Assembly: GCA_002794515.1 (NCBI GenBank)
Contig: PGTJ01000048.1
Coordinates: 1 to 12,753 of the forward strand
DNA length: 12,753 bases
Direction of reading: 5' to 3'
From: Phototrophicales bacterium
GTDB taxonomy: Bacteria > Chloroflexota > Anaerolineae > Aggregatilineales > Phototrophicaceae
Below, in pieces: positions 7,466 to 12,753 of the stretch (position 1 is the first letter of the stretch; each line of letters begins with the position of its first letter). The notes beneath the pieces were generated by a model that saw only the letters and a list, made by a program, of their open reading frames with translations, searched no databases and had not been told where the DNA came from. The position numbers and the translations under genes are program-made.

Positions 7466-9079
7466 TCATTGTGAAATCGGCAGATGGATATGAAATGTCG
7501 TCCCTTTGCCGATTTCGCTTTCGACACGAATTTCTCCATTATGTTTTTTGATAATGCCATAACTGATGAACAATCCCAGACCATTGCCTTCTTCTTTAGT
7601 AGAGACAAATGGTTCAAAAATATTGTCAATAATATCTTGTGGAATACCAACCCCTGTATCACTGATAGAAATGTGAATCAATTTGCCGACTTGCTCAGTC
7701 TGAATGATTAATTTACCCCCATTGGGCATAGCATCTCTGGCATTGATGATGAGGTTTTGTAGCACCTGTTCCAATTGAAAACGATTACCCGATATAGCTG
7801 GAATGCGAGCAAGGCGAATTTCGATGTGTATATCATCTAAAATACGCCGATTAAATTCTGTGATGTGTTCAATGAGTTGGTTTATGTCCAGTGGGGCAAA
7901 TTGAATATTTTCTGCTTGTTTATTGCTCATAAAAGCACGTAGGCTATCGACAATATAATTAATCCGCTCAATACTTTCAAATGCCATATTCACCATGCCG
8001 ATATCGCCATGATACACACCATCTTCAATATCTTCTTTGGTATTGTCGAGGCAGATACGGATAGGCATGAGCGGATTTTTGATTTCATGGGCAATTTCGC
8101 CCGCAATCCGCCCGATAGATGCTAATTTTTCTGAGCGAATGAGCAATTTCTGCGCCGCTTCGAGTTCGGCTGTGCGTTGTGCGACAATCTCTTCGAGATG
8201 ATTAGCATATCGTTGTTGAATATGATAAAGTTCATTTTTGCGAAATGTCAACGCGATTTGGCGACACAAACCATTAAATAAGCGCATTTGGCTATCGGTA
8301 TATGGCGCATCAGCGCCTAACACCAGCATCCCTAAAATATCATGACCACTTCTTAAAAGACCAGTTGTGGCGTAATCATGCCCCATATAATCGTTCATGT
8401 TATCCCACTGAATGACATCTTTGTTTTGTTCAATATGTTTTTGAAGATATTCAGCAAATGGGAAAATCGTTTTGACATCAAAGTTGGCTTGGGTGCGTGT
8501 GCAGGCAATGTTTCTATCTCTATCAAACTGAAAGATTTGAATTGCCCGTTTTGGCACTAAATCGGCGATTAAATAGACGACAAATTCGAGCAAATCGGCA
8601 CTTTCTGGATACAAACTGAGTTCTTCGCCCAAACGCAATAACGATTCTAATTCCTGTGTTTTTTGATACAGTTGGCTTTCTAATTGATATGCGCGAATTT
8701 TAGCTTTGGCACGCGCCATGAGTTCGGATGTATGAAATGGCTTTTTGAGATAATCATCTGCGCCCAGATTTAACCCTTGTATCACATTACTCAGGTCGCC
8801 CATAGCAGTGACGATAATTGTTGGAATGCGAGCTGTCTTTGGATCGTCACGCATCTGTTTGAGGACATCAAAACCACTCATGCCAGGCATATTAATATCC
8901 AACAATACCAAATCGGGTAACAATGTTTTGATAGCCTCTAATGTAGATAACCCATCGGCGGTTTTATGAACACGATACCCCTCATATAAAAATACGCGCT
9001 CCAGCATAATAGCCGTTGATAATTGATCATCTGCAACCAATATCAGGGGAGTGTAGGATGTATTCACTTGTTTCAACAT
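7466..9079 (-). CDS. Response-regulator/histidine-kinase hybrid (REC-GAF-like-HisKA-HATPase)
   Basis: A 537-residue cytoplasmic signalling protein without membrane segments. The N-terminal receiver domain (about 11-130) has the acidic pair Asp17-Asp18, phosphoacceptor Asp61 in LLDINMPG, Thr91 and Lys113 in KKPF. A helical stretch leads to a region (about 145-280) with GAF-like character, then a coiled coil (about 285-318). The HisKA motif GEIAHEIKNPL carries phospho-His331. The HATPase_c domain has the N-box NLIINARDA (Asn446), G1 DTGVGIP (474-480) and G2 GNGLGLFIS. All catalytic residues are present, so it should be active. A receiver at the N-terminus suggests that another kinase feeds it, or that it autoregulates. 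No separate output regulator is adjacent, so the signal and target are unknown. Start at MLKQVN with GGA 5 nt upstream. The GAF assignment is the least certain part. Confidence 0.92.
   Translation of the reverse strand: MLKQVNTSYTPLILVADDQLSTAIMLERVFLYEGYRVHKTADGLSTLEAIKTLLPDLVLLDINMPGMSGFDVLKQMRDDPKTARIPTIIVTAMGDLSNVIQGLNLGADDYLKKPFHTSELMARAKAKIRAYQLESQLYQKTQELESLLRLGEELSLYPESADLLEFVVYLIADLVPKRAIQIFQFDRDRNIACTRTQANFDVKTIFPFAEYLQKHIEQNKDVIQWDNMNDYMGHDYATTGLLRSGHDILGMLVLGADAPYTDSQMRLFNGLCRQIALTFRKNELYHIQQRYANHLEEIVAQRTAELEAAQKLLIRSEKLASIGRIAGEIAHEIKNPLMPIRICLDNTKEDIEDGVYHGDIGMVNMAFESIERINYIVDSLRAFMSNKQAENIQFAPLDINQLIEHITEFNRRILDDIHIEIRLARIPAISGNRFQLEQVLQNLIINARDAMPNGGKLIIQTEQVGKLIHISISDTGVGIPQDIIDNIFEPFVSTKEEGNGLGLFISYGIIKKHNGEIRVESEIGKGTTFHIHLPISQ
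7473..7516. repeat. 9-bp inverted repeat at the convergent gene junction
   Basis: GAAATCGGC (7473-7481) and GCCGATTTC (7508-7516) are perfect inverted arms with 26 nt between them. They lie inside the last codons of the kinase gene, next to where the two convergent genes end. There is no adjacent T-run, so a terminator role is uncertain. Confidence 0.5.
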
Positions 9080-9153
9080 ATTCCAATAATCGCTTTCTGA
9101 CTATGGGGCTTAGATGAGATGATGGTAAAATAAAAACATTGTGACTTGTATCT

Positions 9154-9180
9154 ATTATAATGTGAAAGTGTATATGACAA
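9154..9180. promoter_or_regulatory. Shared A/T-rich -10 region between divergent kinase and protease genes
   Basis: The palindrome ATTATAAT (9154-9161) gives a perfect TATAAT on both strands. On the minus strand a TTGTCA (9175-9180) lies 15 nt upstream, a short spacer, and could serve the kinase gene with a leader of about 70 nt. On the plus strand the box is 12 nt before the protease ATG, and no good -35 is seen. The 94-nt gap must hold promoters for both genes, but their exact positions are uncertain. Confidence 0.3.
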
Positions 9181-10382
9181 AACAATCTCTCACAAAGAAT
9201 TATTTACAATCGCTAATAACAGGTGGCTTATTAGGCTTTGGGCTTGCGCTTATATTTGTTGCTGGTTTTATCGCCCGTGATTTAATCAACAAGCCATCTA
9301 TCCTTTCGGTGACACGCGCCCAAACAACCGATGGATATCCATTATTAGACGAAGTACAAGCGCTCATCGACCAGCACTATCTCCGGGAGCAACCCGATTA
9401 TCAAACACGACAATATGCCGCCATACGCGGTATGCTTGGGTCTTTGGGTGATAGAAACACGTTCTTCATCGATCCACCTGTTGCCCAGAGCGAATCGCAA
9501 GTATTGGCTGGAACGTATGGCGGGATTGGTGTTCTGCTTCGGCGTAACGAAGCGGGTGATTTTGTCATGTATCCGTTTGTCGATAGTTCGGCATTATCAG
9601 CAGGCATCATCGATGGTGATGTGTTGGTATCGGTCAATGGACGCGCAATCATGCTTTCAGACCATCCAGATGCTGTTGACCAATTATTACGTGGCGAGGT
9701 CAAAGATAATAATGGGGTCGATTTGGTTATTCGGCGTGGACAAGAAGAATTAACATTTTTTGTGCCTTTCGCGGTGGTGAATGTGCCTTCTGTGCAATGG
9801 CGTGTTTTGGATGAAGATACCCGCATTGGTTATATCTTCATCATCCGCTTCACATCCAGAACACCGAGCGAAATTGAACAGGCGCTGACCGAATTAGCCG
9901 ATGTCGATGCGCTGATTTTAGATATACGGGGTAATGGTGGCGGATTGTTACAAGAGGCAATTGATGTTGCTGGCGTATTTTTGGGAGATGCCGTCATCCT
10001 AATCGAAGTGAATAAAGTTGAGGAACGCGAATTTCGTCCAAATTCGATACCCACACAGACCGATTTACCATTAGTCGTCTTGGTCAACGGACGCACCGCC
10101 AGCGCCGCCGAATTGGTTGCTGGCGCAATTCAAGATGCTTCACGGGGCATTTTAGTCGGTCAGAAGACATTTGGCAAAGGCACTATACAACAAATTTTTC
10201 GGTTATCGGATAGTTCATCGGTACACATCACCGCATCTGAATGGCTTACACCAAATCGAAATGTGATTGAAGGCGTGGGGCTTACACCAAATATCGAAAT
10301 GATTCCCGATGAAAATGGTCGAGATGTCGAATTGGGCGAAGCCATCCGCTACTTGCAAAACAACATATTATCTAGTGAATAA
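9174..10382 (+). CDS. S41 family C-terminal processing protease (CtpA-like)
   Basis: A 402-residue membrane-anchored serine protease of the tail-specific (Ctp/Prc) family. These cleave unfolded or C-terminally marked proteins outside the cytoplasmic membrane. An N-terminal hydrophobic segment (about 15-35) acts as anchor or signal. A PDZ domain (about 113-200, with GTYGGIGVLL and GIIDGDVLVSVNG) should bind substrate C-termini. The S41 core has LILDIRGNGGGLL (247-259), the nucleophile Ser310 in NGRTASAAE and the general base Lys335 in GQKTFGKGTIQ, with Gln339 completing the signature. An in-frame GTG at 9141 would add 11 residues. The ATG at 9174 is preferred because it is preceded by GAAAG and directly begins a typical basic N-region. 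The gene ends 17 nt before smpB, so they are probably cotranscribed. Confidence 0.94.
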   Translation: MTKQSLTKNYLQSLITGGLLGFGLALIFVAGFIARDLINKPSILSVTRAQTTDGYPLLDEVQALIDQHYLREQPDYQTRQYAAIRGMLGSLGDRNTFFIDPPVAQSESQVLAGTYGGIGVLLRRNEAGDFVMYPFVDSSALSAGIIDGDVLVSVNGRAIMLSDHPDAVDQLLRGEVKDNNGVDLVIRRGQEELTFFVPFAVVNVPSVQWRVLDEDTRIGYIFIIRFTSRTPSEIEQALTELADVDALILDIRGNGGGLLQEAIDVAGVFLGDAVILIEVNKVEEREFRPNSIPTQTDLPLVVLVNGRTASAAELVAGAIQDASRGILVGQKTFGKGTIQQIFRLSDSSSVHITASEWLTPNRNVIEGVGLTPNIEMIPDENGRDVELGEAIRYLQNNILSSE

Positions 10383-10399
10383 TACAAGGTCAAAATCTC

Positions 10400-10864
10400 A
10401 TGGCAGAAGGTGGTCGTAAAATCATTGCACGCAACAAGCGCGCTTTTCATGATTATTTTATCGAAGAAACGTATCAGGCGGGCATTGTCCTCATGGGGTC
10501 TGAGATAAAATCTATCCGCAGAAATCGAATTAGCCTACAAGAAGGATTCGTCCAAGAAATGGGTGGCGAACTATGGTTGATGCAGGTGAATATCTCACCT
10601 TATGAGCAAGCCAGCTTTTTCGGGCATGTCGACCCCATGCGCCCGCGAAAACTGTTACTGCGTAAAAAAGAAATTGCCAAAATCATCACCAAACTCCGCG
10701 AAAAAGGTTATACTGTCGTGCCGACACAAGTTTATTTGGTCGATGGTTTGGCAAAAGTCGAAATTGCATTAGCAAAAGGCAAAAAGCTATACGACAAGCG
10801 AGATACTATCGCCAAAAAAGATGCAGAACGCGAAATTCAACGGGCATTGAAGGATAGGTATTGA
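10400..10864 (+). CDS. smpB: SsrA-binding protein SmpB
   Basis: SmpB binds tmRNA (SsrA) and carries it to stalled ribosomes for trans-translation. The 154-residue length is typical. Visible signatures are ARNKRAFHDYFIEETYQAGIVLMGSEIKSIR at the N-terminus (quoted blocks: ARNKRAFHDYF, AGIVLMGSEIKSIR), the LQEGFV element, ISPYEQAS, HVDPMRPRKLLL and KKLYDKRDTIAKKDAEREI. The last belongs to the C-terminal tail, which becomes helical in the decoding site. An AAGGT lies about 10 nt before the ATG. The tmRNA gene itself is not seen in this window. The position between a Ctp protease and an unknown gene fits a small quality-control cluster, though that link is inference. Confidence 0.97.
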   Translation: MAEGGRKIIARNKRAFHDYFIEETYQAGIVLMGSEIKSIRRNRISLQEGFVQEMGGELWLMQVNISPYEQASFFGHVDPMRPRKLLLRKKEIAKIITKLREKGYTVVPTQVYLVDGLAKVEIALAKGKKLYDKRDTIAKKDAEREIQRALKDRY

Positions 10865-11661
10865 TGATGTCTGAATTACCACACACCATCAGAGAAATTA
10901 ACGATTTGGCAGAAGTGGATAAACACGAAATTTATAAGCGCTTGTTGCCACAATGGGTCTATGAGAAATATGGCATTAATGCCGATAATCCAGAAGAACG
11001 GCGCAACCCGCCCATCATCTATTTCCGATGCCCAAAGGGGAGTCGTGCTGTAGAGGTCATCGTCAAACAACGCGCCACCGATTTAGACCCACTGTTTTAT
11101 ATCAATATCGCCGATACGCTCAATCATCAACTCATTGTGTTGTTAATCATCGTCAACGACCCCGATTCGCCTCGCTATAATACCGATTTCGATAAATATG
11201 GCAACCCAACGCAATTCGGCACAATCACCCGCAACATCCCCGCAGAGATAGAAGCGATGAAAGCAGGATTAGCCCCAGGACAAATTCGGCGTGGTTTGCG
11301 CGTGTTCAAAGACTCGTTGCCCTATTTTGAGGGCTTTGTGAAGCAAATGGGACACGACATGTTCTTTATCGAGCCATTGGCATATACCAATGCTATCACC
11401 TTTGAGCGATACGGCTTTAGTTACGTCAAAGGGTTGCACGAGATGAATCGCATTCATCAAGAATTTCAACCGGGTGGGGAATTGCATGAACGACTCACGG
11501 GCGAAAATCCTTTTCGTCATCCAGACGCATGGCAAACCGTGCGTGGGCGGGCATGGGCAATTCACGATGGCATTCTGGGTTATCCATTCAGTGGTTTGCA
11601 GATGTATAAACGGGTGGGTATTCATGCAGGGGTGAATACATTCCCCGATGCACGGTGGTAA
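10864..11661 (+). CDS. Uncharacterised protein coupled to smpB
   Basis: I do not recognise this 265-residue protein. It is soluble, with no signal peptide or clear membrane span; one hydrophobic strand-like patch, LIVLLIIVN, lies near residue 100. The N-terminal third has YFRCPKGSRAVEVIVKQR, the middle has FDKYGNPTQFGTI, and the C-terminal half has FERYGFSYVKGLHEMNRIHQEF and aromatic/His-rich stretches (PFRHPDAWQTVRGRAWAIHDG). The FERYGFSY segment faintly recalls the end of GNAT acetyltransferases, but no acetyl-CoA-binding R/Q-x-x-G-x-G/A motif is convincing, so I do not assign it. The start overlaps the smpB stop by one base (TGATG), with AGG 5 nt upstream; a second ATG follows at 10867. 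Composition matches its neighbours, and tight coupling to smpB argues that it is real and expressed. Confidence 0.85.
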   Translation: MMSELPHTIREINDLAEVDKHEIYKRLLPQWVYEKYGINADNPEERRNPPIIYFRCPKGSRAVEVIVKQRATDLDPLFYINIADTLNHQLIVLLIIVNDPDSPRYNTDFDKYGNPTQFGTITRNIPAEIEAMKAGLAPGQIRRGLRVFKDSLPYFEGFVKQMGHDMFFIEPLAYTNAITFERYGFSYVKGLHEMNRIHQEFQPGGELHERLTGENPFRHPDAWQTVRGRAWAIHDGILGYPFSGLQMYKRVGIHAGVNTFPDARW

Positions 11662-11671
11662 ATAAAGTATG

Positions 11672-11754
11672 GTTTGTTTGGGGATGTGGGGTTTTAGCAA
11701 GCGATTATTACTCGTGATAATGGTTCTTATCAGAGAGTAATTTACCAAACAAAC
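11672..11754. repeat. Nested inverted repeat (possible large stem-loop)
   Basis: GTTTGTTTGG (11672-11681) and CCAAACAAAC (11745-11754) are perfect 10-bp inverted arms. Nested inside are ATTACTC (11707-11713) with GAGTAAT (11735-11741), then TGATAA (11715-11720) with TTATCA (11727-11732) around a 6-nt loop. The left side has a 25-nt unpaired stretch and the right side 3 nt. It starts 10 nt after the unknown gene's stop. No T-run follows directly, so it is not a typical terminator. It could be a termination or processing structure or the edge of a mobile element. The stretch 11662-11913 holds no other feature I can support. Confidence 0.65.
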
Positions 11755-11913
11755 ACAACGGGATTTTTCATCCAGATTGTGCCTTTGGTTTGATATATGC
11801 CTATGGTCACTTATCCCGATAGCCTGACGATTCATCATCGCTTCTCTATCATAAACATAAACCAGTTTGCTTCATCCAGCCACCCAGAAGCCGACCAATT
11901 TCTTCTACCATCT

Positions 11914-12009
11914 AACATCATTGAACCCATTTTCGATGCCCGTTTTATTCCTCATAGTTACGCTAACCGAATTGGCAGAGGCACACATCGCGCTATCGAT
12001 CAATTTCAG
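11914..12009 (+). pseudogene. N-terminal fragment of a reverse transcriptase
   Basis: In the frame read from 11797, residues NIIEPIFDARFIPHSYANRIG followed by RGTHRAIDQFQ (cut here at the family block) match the conserved early region of bacterial retron/DGR-like reverse transcriptases. There, a pattern like N-hydrophobic-EPIF-RFI-DSYA-RKGKGTHRA precedes the first catalytic Asp. Neither the expected N-terminus before it nor the next block (catalytic CDIRKYFPSI-like motif) follows. Instead the frame runs into hairpin-rich DNA and stops at about 12129. I read this as a relic, not as a 110-residue gene. The family recognition is by eye. Confidence 0.7.
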
Positions 12010-12019
12010 CTAATTATAA

Positions 12020-12164
12020 CAAGATGCTCAAAGCATCTTGCAATCGCCATAAAGCACACTAAAGGTGCTATAGGTGGTGCGCTCACACCACAAAATCAGG
12101 CAAGATTAGCCCCTTCAGTGGGCTTTTAGAATAAAAACAGTCATCGGATTTGAGCCGATGGCGA
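12020..12164 (+). ncRNA. Candidate structured RNA inserted in the reverse-transcriptase relic
   Basis: Five hairpins follow one another. (1) 12020-12028 with 12032-12040: 9 bp, 3-nt loop. (2) AGCAC 12053-12057 with GTGCT 12065-12069. (3) GTGGTG 12074-12079 with CACCAC 12086-12091. (4) AGCCC 12108-12112 with GGGCT 12120-12124. (5) CATCGG 12142-12147 with CCGATG 12155-12160. In addition, TCGCC (12044-12048) can pair with GGCGA (12160-12164), closing a four-hairpin multiloop; hairpin 5 would then use its inner 5 bp. ATCTTGC (12035-12041) can instead pair with GCAAGAT (12100-12106), competing with hairpin 1. Such density suggests a folded RNA. HEARO/omega-RNA of IS200/IS605-type elements is one possible class, but I could not confirm it. 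No IscB or TnpB gene is present. The strand is assumed to be plus, and transcription is unproven. Confidence 0.5.
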
Positions 12165-12182
12165 GCGAAATAGCACAACTAG

Positions 12183-12701
12183 CAATCAAGGTCAAACATT
12201 TTCCGTAAACGCGAACTACGTTGTGACGCTTACCTCCGTTATGTCGATGATTTTGCCCTATTCAGCAATGATAAAGCCCAATTACACGCTTGGCGCGATG
12301 CCATTATCCAGCGTTTAGCACGGATGCGCTTAGTCTGCCACGAGAATGAGGCACAAGTGACCACCTGTAGAGATGGCGTGCCGTGGTTGGGGTTCGTCAT
12401 TTACCCCGACCACCGCTTGCTCAAACGGCGTAATGCCGTCAATTTCACCCGTCGTTTTCGGCATAATATCACCCTTTACGAGGCGGGTAAAATTTCCTTC
12501 GCCGAACTCGATGCCAGCGTAAAAGGCTGGATTAACTTTGTGCGCTATGCTGATACATGGGGGTTACGCGCCCATATTTTCAACCATCATCCGATTCGTA
12601 TCCGTCCCATGTTGCCTCATGAAATACCCCACCAAGCCCCCAAACGCAAGGGTGTGCGCCTTTGGCGACCCAAACGCAAAAAACGGTCTCCATGGTGGTG
12701 A
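12183..12701 (+). pseudogene. C-terminal fragment of a reverse transcriptase (YVDD box)
   Basis: An open frame of 172 codons between an in-frame TAG (12180-12182) and TGA (12699-12701) encodes the second half of a bacterial reverse transcriptase. It holds the catalytic YVDD (12240-12251, in LRYVDDFALFS), the WLGF motif (12384-12395, in GVPWLGFVIYP), and a thumb/connection region ending in WINFVRYADTWGL. The tail is very basic (KRKGVRLWRPKRKKRS). A start at 12324 would exclude the catalytic box, so a functional start there is improbable. The palm region carrying the first catalytic Asp is missing. The style (YVDDF, WLGF, small thumb) fits DGR-like or retron-like bacterial reverse transcriptases rather than group II intron maturases; no maturase X or HNH domain is seen. 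It probably belongs to the same ancestral gene as the fragment at 11914-12009. Confidence 0.8.
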
Positions 12702-12716
12702 TTAAAATTTTTGCGG

Positions 12717-12731
12717 GCCCGCTTCGCGGGC
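12717..12731 (+). repeat. GC-rich hairpin after the reverse-transcriptase fragment
   Basis: GCCCGC (12717-12722) and GCGGGC (12726-12731) form a 6-bp stem with a TTC loop (C-TTC-G cap). It begins 15 nt after the stop of the reverse-transcriptase fragment. A second, weaker C3/G3 stem with a TTCGT loop follows at 12734-12744. The G/C-rich run stands out from the local composition. No T-run follows within the window, which ends at 12753, so a terminator role is uncertain. It may be part of a larger repeat cut by the window edge. Confidence 0.6.
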
Positions 12732-12753
12732 ATCCCTTCGTGGGGGGCTTTGC

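Noticed and set aside
11269..11838. A 189-residue minus-strand reading frame
   Set aside because: It mostly overlaps the coupled gene at 10864-11661 in antisense, crosses the nested inverted repeat, and shows no recognisable domain.
12020..12091. Short CRISPR-like repeats
   Set aside because: The hairpin arms differ from one another in sequence and spacing; there is no direct repeat unit with regular spacers and no cas gene.
12108..12128. Hairpin 4 (AGCCC/GGGCT followed by TTTT) as a stand-alone intrinsic terminator
   Set aside because: The stem is only 5 bp and the T-run only 4. It fits better as one branch of the multi-hairpin structure, though weak termination is possible.
11797..12129. 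A 110-residue plus-strand reading frame as a gene
   Set aside because: Only about 32 residues resemble a protein family (reverse transcriptase). The ends are unrelated, and the last third encodes the hairpins of the candidate RNA.
11672..12701. An intact retron (msr-msd plus reverse transcriptase)
   Set aside because: The upstream inverted repeat resembles a1/a2 ends, but the enclosed region is only 83 nt, no retron VTG motif is seen in the C-terminal fragment, and the polymerase is broken.
11662..12753. A diversity-generating retroelement with template and variable repeats
   Set aside because: No pair of long near-identical repeats differing at adenines is visible in the window and no variable-target gene is present; only the reverse-transcriptase style is similar.

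Overview
The window is a compact bacterial chromosome segment of moderate-to-low GC content. It has nine intact protein genes and one tRNA gene in the first 11.7 kb, followed by about 1 kb of gene-poor DNA holding reverse-transcriptase debris and RNA-like secondary structure. No single marker fixes the taxon. A Chloroflexota (Anaerolineae-like) origin is the best guess from three features: a TPR protein with one membrane segment and a Ser/Thr-rich tail, a YvcK with an N-terminal membrane hairpin, and this style of reverse transcriptase. This is inference.

Left part (1-6107, all minus strand). In transcription order the genes are plsX, fabF, trmFO, yvcK and gapA, ending in a strong intrinsic terminator at 15-43. 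plsX and fabF overlap by 20 nt and trmFO follows 20 nt later, so these three look like one operon linking phospholipid precursor supply, fatty-acid elongation and a folate-dependent tRNA methylase. yvcK has its own candidate promoter in the 89-nt gap after trmFO, and gapA follows it by 31 nt. That pairs a gluconeogenesis/cell-envelope regulator with a central glycolytic/gluconeogenic enzyme.

Middle part (6108-9173). A near-perfect sigma70 promoter drives tRNA-Leu(GAG), which has its own terminator. A plus-strand TPR/single-membrane-span protein follows. It converges, with 2 nt between the stop codons, on a minus-strand REC-GAF-like-HisKA-HATPase sensor protein.

Right part (9174-11661, plus strand). 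An S41 C-terminal-processing-type protease, smpB and an unrecognised 265-residue protein form a tight cluster. The protease-smpB gap is 17 nt, and the unknown gene overlaps smpB by one base. SmpB and a Ctp-type protease are both associated with protein quality control, but a functional link here is inference.

Far right (11662-12753). No intact gene is seen. Two pieces of one reverse transcriptase remain: an N-terminal motif block, and a C-terminal block with YVDD. The expected centre of the protein is absent. In its place is about 145 nt of non-coding sequence with five consecutive hairpins, a long-range helix that encloses four of them and a competing long-range pairing. This looks like a structured RNA, possibly of mobile-element origin. 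A separate nested inverted repeat lies just upstream, and a GC-rich hairpin lies just downstream of the fragment. This stretch is the most unusual part of the window.
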